Source of the DNA: Planococcus shixiaomingii | GTDB lineage: Bacteria; Bacillota; Bacilli; Bacillales_A; Planococcaceae | Length of the DNA: 64,000 nucleotides | Direction of reading: 5' to 3' | Assembly: GCF_030413615.1 (NCBI RefSeq) | Contig: NZ_CP129236.1 | Coordinates: forward strand, 542,001-606,000 | In this document: positions 10,155-20,061 of the stretch, piece by piece | Layout of the letters: every line of letters starts with the position of its first letter | How positions within the stretch are numbered: the first letter of the stretch is position 1 | Notes under the pieces: model-generated | Told to the model about the DNA's origin: nothing | The model's input: only the letters and a program-made list of their open reading frames with translations | The model's database searches: none | Position numbers and translations under genes: made by a program

Positions 10155-10322
10155 ATGATTTTGGAGTTGAAAACATTATTAGAAAAAAGAAAAAACCTAC
10201 CAACTCACTGCAATGAGTTAATAGGCGGTATAAAAGATCAAGCATCTATATTTTATAATCAAACTCTTTGTAAAGCAATGTATCTCTTTGGTTACTGGGG
10301 AGGTGCATGGCTTGAAGAATGA
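10155..10322 (+). CDS. Small protein of 55 residues, unknown
   Basis: A short frame starting MILELKTLLEKRKNLP and ending YLFGYWGGAWLEE. It starts 1 bp after the stop of the HTH gene, with AAAGGG a few bases upstream, and overlaps the start of the DUF927 gene by 11 bp. The tight packing suggests a real coupled gene. There is no recognisable domain; it has a charged first third and a more hydrophobic end. Confidence 0.45.
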   Translation: MILELKTLLEKRKNLPTHCNELIGGIKDQASIFYNQTLCKAMYLFGYWGGAWLEE

Positions 10323-11928
10323 ATGGAACATTCCATATCCCTATTTTGTTAAGCAGAATAAATTGTACCGTATTGAAACTAAGAGCGTTAAGGGAGAAAT
10401 CCAAGAAATTGAAATCAAAGTAAGCAGAAATGCGCCCGTCATTACAAGGATGTATAAACATATTGAAAGAAACGAGATCCACTACGAAGTCAGTTGGGAG
10501 AACAAAGGGGATTCTTATACGGAAACAGTGGCAGCAGGTGTACTAGCTTCAAAAAGGGAATTGCTGAAGATGGCTGACATGGGATTAAGTTGCAACGACA
10601 GCAATTCGAAGCATTTCGTAGAGTACTTCGATTTATTTATCGGGCAAAACGAAATTCCTAAAGTGGAAATGACGGATCGGCTTGGCCAAATTAAAAATAA
10701 GTTTATCCATCCTATTACTTCAGAGGATATTCACGTAATGGCAAAGGATAGTGGGGAATCGCAGCTGCTGGAATCCTTTCAAACCAAAGGAACGGCACAA
10801 AGCTGGATTGATAACGTATTTAACTTGATAAAGAATCATCCAAAAGCCGTTTTTCCAATCGTCTCTTCCTTCGCTTCGGCACTCCTTCATGAAGAAGAAC
10901 TGAAGCCTATTGTAATAGACGTGTCCGGTACATCAAGCACAGGGAAGAGTGGGCTTTTGAGATTATGTGCATCGGTTTGGGGAGAACCCGAGAAGTATAT
11001 CGGCACATTCAACACAACACTAGTTGCAATTGAAAGGCGTTCTACTTTTTTAAATTCGTTTCCCCAAATCTTAGATGACTCGAACGGTGCAAACGATCCG
11101 AAGTTTATCCAGCCAATGATTTATCAATATGTAAATACAACAGGAAAACAGCGAGGGAGCTTAACCGGAAGCCAGCATACCGACTCTTGGACTTCCTTAA
11201 TGATTACTTCAGGAGAAAATGAAATCACCACTTATGCAAACGCTCAAGGCGTACCAGCCCGAGTAATCAGCATCTCTAACTTTTCATTTGCAAATGAAGG
11301 AAGAGAATTTTTAGGAAATGTTTATACTTCCTGCAAAGAGAATTTTGGTTCAATTGGAATTGAATTTTTAAGGAGGTGGAGTGAGAACAGAGGGCAGCTT
11401 TTAAAAGAATTGCCTAAATACGAAAAGGCATTTTTAGAAATAAGCAACAACGACATCACCAAAAGGCTTTCTCGACATTACGCTTTTATCGTTTTCACAG
11501 GAAAAGTGTTGAACGAGCTATTCAAAGACGAACAAATGGAAATCGATTTAGCAGAACTAAAAAACCTCTTTGTTGAGATGGCGAAGTCAAACAAATCTTT
11601 GGATCTACCATTAATGGAGCTTCAGAATGCATTAGAAGATATTGATGCGAATCGTAACAAGTTATATGCCGACTTTGAACCCAGTGGCACAATCGATGGA
11701 TTCTGCCATAATGGCGACTTCTACTTTTCACCGGCTTACTTAAAAGAACGCTTGGGCTTAAATGAAAAGCAAATAAGATATCTCTGGATGAAGAAAGGCT
11801 TTACGGGAATCTTCAACAATAGAGGCATTGAAGTAGACTACAAAGTTATAAAGAAGAATAAGAGGGCCTTCAGAGCAGTGCTAGTAAACAGAGAAATTCT
11901 AGAAAAATTAGATTTTGATTTTAGTTAG
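10312..11928 (+). CDS. DUF927-type P-loop protein (putative helicase/primase of the element)
   Basis: A 538-residue protein of the DUF927 family, found in phages, plasmids and integrative elements and regarded as a superfamily-III-like helicase or primase-helicase part. A Walker A motif GTSSTGKSGLL lies near residue 206, with a candidate Walker B (FPQILDDSN) about 45 residues later. The C-terminal region is a possible winged helix. The start is set to TTG at 10312, 9 nt after GGGGAGG; in-frame codons upstream overlap the ribosome site. A GTTACA-rich tract lies directly downstream. Together they could be a replication module, but no polymerase-type primase motif was seen. Confidence 0.75.
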   Translation: MKNEWNIPYPYFVKQNKLYRIETKSVKGEIQEIEIKVSRNAPVITRMYKHIERNEIHYEVSWENKGDSYTETVAAGVLASKRELLKMADMGLSCNDSNSKHFVEYFDLFIGQNEIPKVEMTDRLGQIKNKFIHPITSEDIHVMAKDSGESQLLESFQTKGTAQSWIDNVFNLIKNHPKAVFPIVSSFASALLHEEELKPIVIDVSGTSSTGKSGLLRLCASVWGEPEKYIGTFNTTLVAIERRSTFLNSFPQILDDSNGANDPKFIQPMIYQYVNTTGKQRGSLTGSQHTDSWTSLMITSGENEITTYANAQGVPARVISISNFSFANEGREFLGNVYTSCKENFGSIGIEFLRRWSENRGQLLKELPKYEKAFLEISNNDITKRLSRHYAFIVFTGKVLNELFKDEQMEIDLAELKNLFVEMAKSNKSLDLPLMELQNALEDIDANRNKLYADFEPSGTIDGFCHNGDFYFSPAYLKERLGLNEKQIRYLWMKKGFTGIFNNRGIEVDYKVIKKNKRAFRAVLVNREILEKLDFDFS

Positions 11929-11949
11929 AATGCATATGGGGTTATGTCA

Positions 11950-12216
11950 GTTACAACGGGTTACAAACTGATGTAACCCCAAAATATATTGTTAGAAAAA
12001 GGTTTTTAGGAAGTTAATATACGAGTTACAAAAGTTACATATATTTAGAGTGGTATTAAGAAGAGGACGTACAAAGTGAATTTAGCTTATGTATAACTGA
12101 AGGGTAAAAAATGCTTGTAACTTTGTAACACCGAATGAAAAGTATTCCAAAATCCTTTATTATCGGGATTTTAAGAGGTTACAGTGTTGAATGTACAAAC
12201 ATGTACTCTTGTAACC
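11950..12216. repeat. GTTACA-type repeat cluster 1 (iteron-like, non-coding)
   Basis: This 343-bp gap after the DUF927 gene holds no gene but at least eight copies of (G)GTTACA(A) or its complement: 11950, 11959, 11972 (inverted), 12025, 12034, 12115 (inverted), 12123 (inverted), 12177 and 12209 (inverted). GGGTTACA at 11958-11965 and TGTAACCC at 11972-11979 form an inverted pair. Pairs at 12025/12034 and 12115/12123 are 8-9 bp apart. The array could be an origin of replication or operators for the next operon. Confidence 0.65.
12001..12044 (+). repeat. Duplicated 44-bp block, copy 1
   Basis: The block starts with GGTTT and ends with two GTTACA hexamers 9 bp apart followed by TATAT. The last 22 bp (12023-12044) are identical to 14003-14024, exactly 1,980 bp away. 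The less conserved sequence upstream (TGTAACCC about 28 bp before) also corresponds. Confidence 0.75.
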
Positions 12217-12271
12217 CTACTGGCTTTTATTTTCTAATAAATCTTTTAATACATGGGGAGGAGATAGGATT

Positions 12272-12799
12272 ATGGATATGACTGAATATAGAGTGTTAAG
12301 TATTCGTGCAGAGGATTATGACACAATAATGAACTGGGGTTTTAGTTCTGGTTACGACGGGGCAGAAGTAATTTCTATCATATTGAAATATCACAAAACT
12401 AGAATTTTATCTAACAAAGAGAAAGAGTTAGAGTTTATTTATTATGTATCTGAAGAACATAAGGAACTATTTGAAAAACATCTTAAATTGGATGAATTTA
12501 TTAATTACACAAATGATATTCTACTATGTTTTTATATAAATTCTTTAATAGGAGTTTATACCAAAGACTTAAAGAACCCTCTAGCATGGCTCGGGAAATG
12601 GAATGAACAGCACACAGTATTTAAGGAGAGTGCGAAATACAAAAAGCTAGATACGGATAAAAAAAAGTTAGTAGATTACGCAAACGCGCTTCTTTATGAG
12701 ACAGATCCATTATGTATTTTAAAAGTATTATCGCTTATAGAGAATGAAAATGTAGTAGTAGCTCAAGAGATGTTAAGGCTTAAGTTATTGAAATTATAA
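12272..12799 (+). CDS. Hypothetical protein (element cargo)
   Basis: A 175-residue soluble protein that I do not recognise. It is mixed alpha/beta in appearance with charged helices, and has no signal peptide or membrane segment. Start: ATG 9 nt after GGGGAGGAG. It stands alone with a GTTACA-rich tract in front and a terminator behind (12894-12925), and lies between the two copies of the duplicated block, so it may be part of an exchangeable cargo unit. A defence or immunity role is possible only from the setting. Confidence 0.7.
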   Translation: MDMTEYRVLSIRAEDYDTIMNWGFSSGYDGAEVISIILKYHKTRILSNKEKELEFIYYVSEEHKELFEKHLKLDEFINYTNDILLCFYINSLIGVYTKDLKNPLAWLGKWNEQHTVFKESAKYKKLDTDKKKLVDYANALLYETDPLCILKVLSLIENENVVVAQEMLRLKLLKL

Positions 12800-12893
12800 G
12801 TAAAGTATAAAAAGGGTTATTTAAAGGACTTTAAATCATATTTTGTAACGATTTAATAATAAAGTAAAGTTCATTGCATGCAGATATAGGAAA

Positions 12894-12925
12894 GAGTCCG
12901 TAAAATAACGTTTTTACGGACTTTT
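12894..12925 (+). terminator. Terminator after the 175-residue gene
   Basis: AGTCCGTAAAA, short loop, TTTTACGGACT, then TTT. Confidence 0.85.
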
Positions 12926-13058
12926 AATTATGTTATAAACGACTGAATTTTAAGTTGCTTAGTAACTCAAATTTAAAGTGGAAAATATATTAACCTTGAG
13001 CAGGATATCTACTATAAAATGAAAATATATTTATATTCTTAGGAAAGAAGTGGATAAA

Positions 13059-13880
13059 ATGAAAGAAATATCATCAAGCGTTTACTCTAAAGAAGTGAAA
13101 AGTATACTAAGTAAACCCCTTGTCCGATATCTGATGTGCATGCTAATAATAACAGCGGTGGCAAATACTTTATATGATTTTAAAAGATTCGAGGTAACTG
13201 CAGAAAGGCTAATTCTTCAGATAGTGGGATTGATATTCATATCAATATTTTTTTTCAAGTTTTCCCAAGCAACAATAAAAATGACCGGTACTTATGAAAC
13301 GGCAAAAAAAGGAAAGTTATTATATTTTGTCACTATCGTATTCTTCGCAACAATATACATATATATTTCCTTATTTATGTTAGGGCATATGCTTTTTAAC
13401 GAATTAACCAAATGGGAATTAACTTCGAGTATTGTTATTTTTGTGACTAATACAATTGTATTTGCTCTGATACATATGATGCCCTTGCAAAAGAATTTCT
13501 ATAAAGGCATTAATAATTGGAGATTAACAGAGCAAACAATTATGTTTATTATTTTCTTTTGTTATGGTGTCCCAACATTAATCATTACAATATTTAACGC
13601 AGATATCTCTGGAGCAATTCCAAGTCACATAATCGTATTTTTGAATATGCTTGTGGCTGGAATTTTTGCCGTAAGTCTCCAGGGGTTTAAAAATGCATTT
13701 AATAATTCAGCGTCCAGTGTTAGTTTTTCAAACTTTCTACAAGATAGCTTTAATCTATTAGTTTTGCTTGCTGCACTAGAGTTAACTATGGAAAGTCCGC
13801 GGTTATTTCAAGGTTATTTAATATTATTCACCCTATTTTTTTGTGCTTGTCGCTCATGGAGGGAAATTAAAAAAAAGTAA
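13059..13880 (+). CDS. Integral membrane protein, unknown (element cargo)
   Basis: A 273-residue protein with about seven or eight hydrophobic segments (for example near residues 25-43, 53-72, 88-112, 125-145, 165-185, 195-215, 230-250) and a basic C-terminus (RSWREIKKK). No domain is recognised. It could start at GTG 13050, but the ATG at 13059 has better spacing from AGGAAAG. It is flanked by the terminator of the previous gene and the second GTTACA cluster, so it is a single-gene unit between the duplicated blocks. Small membrane proteins in such places are often abortive-infection effectors or immunity proteins; that is inference. Confidence 0.65.
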   Translation: MKEISSSVYSKEVKSILSKPLVRYLMCMLIITAVANTLYDFKRFEVTAERLILQIVGLIFISIFFFKFSQATIKMTGTYETAKKGKLLYFVTIVFFATIYIYISLFMLGHMLFNELTKWELTSSIVIFVTNTIVFALIHMMPLQKNFYKGINNWRLTEQTIMFIIFFCYGVPTLIITIFNADISGAIPSHIIVFLNMLVAGIFAVSLQGFKNAFNNSASSVSFSNFLQDSFNLLVLLAALELTMESPRLFQGYLILFTLFFCACRSWREIKKK

Positions 13881-13922
13881 ATCAAAAGGTTAATTGTTAT
13901 AGTAAGTATTTTTAAAAATATA

Positions 13923-14036
13923 GGTTACATGAGAGACCGAGAGGTTATCTTGTGTAACCCTTTCTTTGTTGGTAAAATTAGGTTTATAGTACTTTTTTTA
14001 TAGAGTTACAAAAGTTACATATATAATTTGAGTTAC
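13923..14036. repeat. GTTACA-type repeat cluster 2, including 44-bp block copy 2
   Basis: GGTTACA at 13923, TGTAACCC at 13953 (inverted), GTTACA at 14005 and 14014, and GTTAC at 14032. Bases 13981-14024 are the second copy of the 44-bp block (last 22 bp identical to cluster 1). The tract lies directly before hsdM, so it may also carry the promoter and operators of the restriction operon. Confidence 0.65.
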
Positions 14037-14124
14037 TGTAAAATTTGTTGATATATAAAGAATTGATAAATTTATCATATAGTAGCGAATTAAAAGAAGT
14101 GTGAAAAAGAAAGAGGGAAATCTT

Positions 14125-15645
14125 ATGTCTACAGCAAATATCGGTTTTGAAGAAAAGTTATGGTCAATGGCGGATAAGCTCCGTGGAAGTATGGATGCTT
14201 CTGAATATAAAAATGTTGTTTTAGGGCTTCTATTCCTTAAATACGTTTCAGATTCCTTTGAAGAGAAATATGAAGAACTTATGCAAGATGAGTGGGCAGA
14301 TCCTGAAGACAAAGATGAATATTTAGCAGAGAATATTTTCTGGGTACCTAAAGAAGCACGTTGGACTTTCATCAAAGAAAACGCTAAGAAACCGGAAATT
14401 GGACAAATTATCGATAACGCGATGATCGCTACTGAAAAAGAAAACGAATCTTTGCGTGGTGTATTGCCAAAAGACTATGCACGTCCAGCACTGGACAAAA
14501 CTCGGCTTGGAGAAACAATAGATTTATTTTCCTTTAAAATCGGCGATAAGAAAAGCCGATCCAAAGATATGCTTGGCCGTGTCTATGAATACTTTCTCTC
14601 AAAATTTGCAAGTGCAGAAGGGAAAAACGGTGGGGAGTTTTATACACCGAGTTCTGTAGTTAAGTTGCTTGTGCAGATGCTAGAACCTTATAAAGGAAGA
14701 GTGTACGATCCTTGCTGCGGTTCAGGAGGCATGTTTGTCCAAAGTGAAAAGTTCGTAGAAGAGCATCAAGGACGGTTAGGAGATATTGCTGTTTACGGAC
14801 AGGAATCAAATCCTACTACGTGGAAACTGGCTAAAATGAACTTGGCTATACGAGGTATTGATGGAAATATCGGTGACCATAATGCTGATACTTTTCACAA
14901 TGACTTACATAAAGGGTTAAAAGCAGATTTTATTTTAGCAAATCCTCCTTTCAATATTAGTGATTGGGGTGGAGAGAAATTAAAAGAAGATGTTCGCTGG
15001 CAATATGGAACGCCACCAGTTGGAAATGCCAACTATGCATGGATTCAACATATGATTTCAAAGCTTGCACCATCGGGCACAGCTGGTTTTGTTCTTGCGA
15101 ATGGGTCAATGTCGACCAGTACAACATCAGAACTTGAAATACGCAAAAATATGATTGAGCAAGATCTTGTTGAGTGTATCGTTACGTTGCCGGGGCAACT
15201 ATTTTATTCAACGCAAATTCCGGTATGTTTGTGGTTTGTCACACGCAATAAAGCGAAAAATGGAAAGAAAGAACGACGCGGAGAAATTCTCTTTATCGAT
15301 GCCAGAAAAAAAGGTCATATGGCTTCTCGTACATTAAAAGAATTTTCTACTGAAGATATCAACGAAATCTCAAGCGTTTACCATGCTTGGCGTGGAACAA
15401 ACGAACAAGAATACGAAGATATTGCTGGCTTCTGTAAAGCTGCAAAGCTGGACGAAGTTAGAGAGCATGAGTATATTGTGACTCCTGGTCGTTATGTTGG
15501 ATTGGAAGCGGCGGAAGAAGACACTGAGCCCTTCGAAGATAAAATGGAAAGGTTAACAAGTGATTTAGCAGAGCAATTAGTCAAATCGAAAAGATTAGAA
15601 GAAGATATCCGTCGGACGATTGGAGATATTGGATATGGAATATAA
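14125..15645 (+). CDS. hsdM: Type I restriction-modification methyltransferase subunit HsdM
   Basis: N6-adenine DNA methyltransferase subunit, which forms the M2S methylase and R2M2S restriction complex. The 506-residue protein has the N-terminal helical HsdM domain ([23 protein letters not shown]), the AdoMet-binding motif [12 protein letters not shown] near residue 194, and the catalytic NPPF motif near residue 272. The start is ATG 14125, 6 nt after GAGGGA; a GTG at 14101 precedes the ribosome site. It is the first gene of the hsdMSR operon, overlapping hsdS by 11 bp. All key residues are intact. Confidence 0.96.
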   Translation: MSTANIGFEEKLWSMADKLRGSMDASEYKNVVLGLLFLKYVSDSFEEKYEELMQDEWADPEDKDEYLAENIFWVPKEARWTFIKENAKKPEIGQIIDNAMIATEKENESLRGVLPKDYARPALDKTRLGETIDLFSFKIGDKKSRSKDMLGRVYEYFLSKFASAEGKNGGEFYTPSSVVKLLVQMLEPYKGRVYDPCCGSGGMFVQSEKFVEEHQGRLGDIAVYGQESNPTTWKLAKMNLAIRGIDGNIGDHNADTFHNDLHKGLKADFILANPPFNISDWGGEKLKEDVRWQYGTPPVGNANYAWIQHMISKLAPSGTAGFVLANGSMSTSTTSELEIRKNMIEQDLVECIVTLPGQLFYSTQIPVCLWFVTRNKAKNGKKERRGEILFIDARKKGHMASRTLKEFSTEDINEISSVYHAWRGTNEQEYEDIAGFCKAAKLDEVREHEYIVTPGRYVGLEAAEEDTEPFEDKMERLTSDLAEQLVKSKRLEEDIRRTIGDIGYGI

Positions 15646-16903
15646 GCTAAAGGATTGTATACAAGAAATTATAGATAATAGAGGAAGAAACCCGGCACAA
15701 TATTATGAGGGCGAAAAGTTTCCTGTGATAGATAACTATTTAATTCAAAATGATTTATATCCAGACTTAAAAAATGTCAAAAGATATATAGATCTTAAAA
15801 CTCATGATAATTTTATTAGAAAGTATTTGAAAAGAAATGATGTACTTATGACGCTGGTGGGGAACGGAATAGGCAATGTAAGTCTATCTCCCTCTGATGA
15901 AGTGGTCATAATACAAAATACAATTGGTTTCAGAGCTAATAATGAAATTTTATTAAACGAATATTTATACTATTATTTTAAATACAGTAAACAAGAATTA
16001 TTGAACTTTGATAGAGGTAGTTCACAACCTAGTATTAAAAAGACAGATATATTAAATATGGTAATTGATATACCTACAATAAAAGTGCAGAATTCAATAA
16101 TATCTCTACTAATCTCTTTAGATAGAAAAATCGAAGTGAATAATAATATTAAATCCCTTTTAGAAGAATTATCCGATGTTTTATTTCAAAGATGGTTTAT
16201 AGACTTTGAATTTCCGAATGAAAACAGAGTACCTTACAAGTCTAACGGTGGCGAGATGAAAAATTATGTTCAGAAAGAGATTCCATTTGATTGGGAATAT
16301 ATAGAGTTGAAGGATATAATTTTTCAATCAAAAAAGACTTTTAATCCTATTAAAAGTGAAGTAGAGGAAGTCGCACACTTTAGTCTCCCGGCGTATGACA
16401 AACAGGAATATCCTTCAATAGAATTAAGCGATACTATAAAGAGTAATAAATATATTATTAATAGTGACTCGATTATTTTTTCTAAAATGAATCCAAATAC
16501 TCCTAGAGTTTGGCTGCCGAATATTAATAAAAACTTAAAGAATGTTTGTTCTAGCGAATTTGTAGTACTAGATACATCCAAAAAATCTAATCAATCATTC
16601 ATATATACCTTAGTTAAATCTAAAGATTTTATAAATTTCTTAATTAATAATACAACTGGTTCAACAGGTAGTCGCCAACGTGTAAGTCCTACCACAGCAT
16701 TATCATTTAAGTTTCCTTACAATGAGAAAGTTGTATTGAATTTCGAAAAAACTATTAAACCTTTATTAAATATGATTTTAGTTTTAAAAGAAGAAAGCCA
16801 ACAGTTGAAATTACTTAGAGATACTCTTATTCCGAAATTCATGTCTGGTGATTTTGAAATGCTAAATGAAACAGAGGTGTTTGAGAATGTTTCAATTTCT
16901 TGA
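15635..16903 (+). CDS. hsdS: Type I restriction-modification specificity subunit HsdS
   Basis: Determines the bipartite DNA target of the R-M enzyme. The 422-residue protein shows two target-recognition halves, each followed by a conserved helix: the first ([37 protein letters not shown]) ends near residue 205, and the second ends with [23 protein letters not shown]. Both TRDs are full-length, so the subunit looks functional. The gene is distinctly more AT-rich than hsdM and hsdR, as is usual for TRDs exchanged between strains. ATG 15635 follows GGAG by 9 nt, inside hsdM. Confidence 0.94.
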   Translation: MEYKLKDCIQEIIDNRGRNPAQYYEGEKFPVIDNYLIQNDLYPDLKNVKRYIDLKTHDNFIRKYLKRNDVLMTLVGNGIGNVSLSPSDEVVIIQNTIGFRANNEILLNEYLYYYFKYSKQELLNFDRGSSQPSIKKTDILNMVIDIPTIKVQNSIISLLISLDRKIEVNNNIKSLLEELSDVLFQRWFIDFEFPNENRVPYKSNGGEMKNYVQKEIPFDWEYIELKDIIFQSKKTFNPIKSEVEEVAHFSLPAYDKQEYPSIELSDTIKSNKYIINSDSIIFSKMNPNTPRVWLPNINKNLKNVCSSEFVVLDTSKKSNQSFIYTLVKSKDFINFLINNTTGSTGSRQRVSPTTALSFKFPYNEKVVLNFEKTIKPLLNMILVLKEESQQLKLLRDTLIPKFMSGDFEMLNETEVFENVSIS

Positions 16904-19900
16904 AGATGATTTGGAACAAGCTACTCTGGAATGGCTTGAAAATCTAGGGTATCAAATAGAGAGTGGACCAAATATCGCTGTAGATGGTGATTCGCCTGAA
17001 CGAGAGAGTTATGCTGATGTCATTTTAAATAATCGTCTTGAAGATGCCCTAATAAGAATTAATCCAAGCGCCTCACTAGAAACGGTCTCTAGAGCAATTC
17101 AACTAGTAACAATGGTCCAATCACCTAATCTTATAGTTAACAACCGTATTTTTCAGAAGTATGTAACAGATGGTATAGACGTGGAAGTCCGTAAGGAAGA
17201 AGGGCGGAATGCTGTAGAAAAGATATGGTTATTTGATTTCAAAAATCCATTAAATAATAATTTTCTAGCAGTAAATCAATTTACAGTCATCGAAGGACAG
17301 AACAACAAACGTCCCGATGTTATCGTCTTTGTTAATGGCCTGCCATTAGTAGTTATTGAATTGAAAAACTCAACGGATGAGCAGGTAGGAATCTCAAAAG
17401 GCTTTAATCAGCTACAAACTTATAAAGCAACAATTCCTTCTCTATTTCAATACAACGCATTTTTAGTAACCAGCGATGGTGTAAACGCAAGAGCCGGATC
17501 ACTAACTGCTGACGAAGAACGGTTTATGATGTGGCGAACGGTGGATGGTGAATCAATAGCTCCTTCCACTATGCCGCAGCTTGAAGTATTGATTCAAGGC
17601 ATGTTTAAGCCTGAAGTTTTGCTAGATTTGCTTCGTCATTTTATTGTTTTCCAGACAGATGGTGAAAAGACATTTAAAATCCTTGCTGCCTACCATCAGT
17701 ATTATGCAGTAAGTAAAGCTGTCGAACAGGCAAAACGTGCTGCTGCCGAAACCGGAGACCGGAAAATTGGGGTTATTTGGCATACTCAGGGATCAGGGAA
17801 AAGTTTGTCGATGGTTTTCTATACCGGTAAGCTCGTTCTTGAAATGAACAATCCGACTGTCATTGTGTTGACGGATCGGAATGATTTAGATGATCAACTT
17901 TTTAATACGTTCTCTATTTCTAGTGATTTATTGCGCCAGACACCCAAGCAGGCAGATAGCCGAAGTGATTTGAGAAACTTATTAGCTGTTGAATCAGGCG
18001 GCATTATTTTTACTACTATGCAAAAGTTTGCGCCCGAAGAAGGATTCACGCATATGGATGCTTTAACTACTCGTCGGAACGTTATTGTGATAGCTGATGA
18101 AGCTCATCGTACGCAATATGGCTTCCAAGCGCAAGTAACCAAGACAACAGATGACGTGGCTACTAAATACGGCTATGCAAAATACATGAGAGATGCTTTG
18201 CCTAATGCTTCTTTTATTGGATTTACAGGAACTCCTGTAGAATCCAGCGATAAAAATACCCCGGCTGTTTTTGGAGACTATATTGATATTTATGATATGA
18301 CCCAGGCGGTTGAAGATGGCTCGACAGTAAAGATTTATTATGAGAGCCGTATCGTAAAGCTCGATCTGCCAGAAGGCTTGGATATCGACTCAGAGTATGA
18401 TGAAATAACTGAATTCCAAGAAGAGTCGGACAGAGAAAAACTGAAATCCAAATGGTCTCGTCTAGAAGCGTTGGTGGGTGCTGAACAACGCCTTCAAAAA
18501 TTAGCTGCTGATACAGTGAATCATTTTGAGTCCAGACAAGATGCGATGTTCGGAAAATCGATGATCGTTGTAATGTCTCGACGAATTGCGATTGACCTTT
18601 ATCGGGAAATCATCAAGTTGCGTCCAGAATGGCATTCAGATGACGACAAGAAAGGCGTTATCAAGATTGTCATGACTGGAACTTCGAGTGATCCGGAACA
18701 CTGGCAGCCTTTTATCGGCAATAAAAAACGGCGGGATGATTTAGCTCGCCGCATGAAAGATGTTAATGATCAACTGAAAATTGTCATTGTCCGCGATATG
18801 TGGCTGACCGGATTTGACGTACCTTCTATGCATACAATGTACATAGATAAGCCGATGAAAGGACATAACTTAATGCAAGCCATCGCACGGGTAAACCGTG
18901 TCTTCCGGGATAAACCTGGTGGATTGATTGTCGATTACATTGGAATTGCGGATAGTTTGAAAGAAGCCTTAAAGCAATACACCGATAGCGATCGTGGCAA
19001 TACTGGAATTGATACAGCGGTTGCAGTAGATGTATTACTAGAAAAATTTGAGATTATTCAAGATATGTTGTACAAGCATAGTTATGATAAATTCAACTCA
19101 GAAAAAGCATCCGAACGAATGAGGGCTATTACCGAAACCATGGATTTCGTGATTGGCTTAGGGGAAGAAGAGAAAAAACGCTTTATGAAAGTCGTAACCG
19201 AGCTAGGAAAAGCATTTGCGCTATGTGCTACTGAACCAGAAGCACAAGAGTTAAACGCGGAGATCGGATTCCTTAAAGCAGTGAAAGCTGGGTTAGTGAA
19301 ATTGATTCCTTCTGAAGGGAAGAGGCTGACACCGGAACAAGTTGATGCTCAATTGAATCAGCTAATTTCGAAATCGGTTATTTCTGATGAAGTGATTGAT
19401 ATTTATACTTCACTTGGCATTCAGAATCCTGACATTTCGATTTTATCTGATGAGTTTTTAGATGAAGTTCGTGCGCTGCCACAGAAAAATTTGGCTGTAG
19501 AATTATTGAACCGATTGCTACAAGGAAAAGTAAAGAATGTGCAGCGTACTAATCTTGTGAAAGCACAGAAGTTCACTGAGATGTTGAACAATGCCATCAA
19601 CAAATACAATAAACGAGCAATAGAAACTTCTAAAATCATTGAAGAGCTAATTCAACTTGCTAAAGAAATGAATGAGTCTGTAAAGGCAGGAGAAGCTTCA
19701 GGATTAATTAAAGAGGAAGTAGCCTTTTATGATGCGTTAGCTTCTCACGAAACAGCAGAACAAGTATTAGGTGATGATATTCTAAAAGTCATCGCACACG
19801 AGCTTACAAAGGCAATTAAAGAGAATATGAGCATTGATTGGAACCTACGAGAGTCGGCTAGAGCGAAAATGAGGATTACCGTTCGAAGGTTATTGAAGAA

Positions 19901-19988
19901 GTATGGTTATCCACCTGATCTGCAGAAGTTGGCGGTAGAGACTGTTGTAGAGCAGGCTGAGTTGATGGCGGAAAGTACAAAGCTATGA
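16887..19988 (+). CDS. hsdR: Type I restriction enzyme endonuclease/translocase subunit HsdR
   Basis: ATP-driven DNA translocase and nuclease of the type I system. The 1,033-residue protein begins with the PD-(D/E)xK nuclease domain (RPDVIVF...VVIELKN near residue 155). The motor follows, with Walker A THTQ-like [12 protein letters not shown] near 300, DEAH motif [11 protein letters not shown] near 403 and GFTGTP near 450, then helicase motif VI-like [15 protein letters not shown] helical C-terminal domain binds the methylase core. ATG 16887 lies 7 nt after GAGGTG and overlaps hsdS by 17 bp. No frameshift is seen, so the restriction system appears active. Confidence 0.96.
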   Translation: MFQFLEDDLEQATLEWLENLGYQIESGPNIAVDGDSPERESYADVILNNRLEDALIRINPSASLETVSRAIQLVTMVQSPNLIVNNRIFQKYVTDGIDVEVRKEEGRNAVEKIWLFDFKNPLNNNFLAVNQFTVIEGQNNKRPDVIVFVNGLPLVVIELKNSTDEQVGISKGFNQLQTYKATIPSLFQYNAFLVTSDGVNARAGSLTADEERFMMWRTVDGESIAPSTMPQLEVLIQGMFKPEVLLDLLRHFIVFQTDGEKTFKILAAYHQYYAVSKAVEQAKRAAAETGDRKIGVIWHTQGSGKSLSMVFYTGKLVLEMNNPTVIVLTDRNDLDDQLFNTFSISSDLLRQTPKQADSRSDLRNLLAVESGGIIFTTMQKFAPEEGFTHMDALTTRRNVIVIADEAHRTQYGFQAQVTKTTDDVATKYGYAKYMRDALPNASFIGFTGTPVESSDKNTPAVFGDYIDIYDMTQAVEDGSTVKIYYESRIVKLDLPEGLDIDSEYDEITEFQEESDREKLKSKWSRLEALVGAEQRLQKLAADTVNHFESRQDAMFGKSMIVVMSRRIAIDLYREIIKLRPEWHSDDDKKGVIKIVMTGTSSDPEHWQPFIGNKKRRDDLARRMKDVNDQLKIVIVRDMWLTGFDVPSMHTMYIDKPMKGHNLMQAIARVNRVFRDKPGGLIVDYIGIADSLKEALKQYTDSDRGNTGIDTAVAVDVLLEKFEIIQDMLYKHSYDKFNSEKASERMRAITETMDFVIGLGEEEKKRFMKVVTELGKAFALCATEPEAQELNAEIGFLKAVKAGLVKLIPSEGKRLTPEQVDAQLNQLISKSVISDEVIDIYTSLGIQNPDISILSDEFLDEVRALPQKNLAVELLNRLLQGKVKNVQRTNLVKAQKFTEMLNNAINKYNKRAIETSKIIEELIQLAKEMNESVKAGEASGLIKEEVAFYDALASHETAEQVLGDDILKVIAHELTKAIKENMSIDWNLRESARAKMRITVRRLLKKYGYPPDLQKLAVETVVEQAELMAESTKL

Positions 19989-20061
19989 ATGAGTAAACCC
20001 TTTATACATATTTTTTATAAAGAGTTTTACTGTTTTGTGGGTAAATGAGGGGTTGAATTAT

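Noticed and set aside
11950-14036. CRISPR-like array of GTTACA repeats
   Set aside because: Repeats are too short, unevenly spaced and in both orientations.
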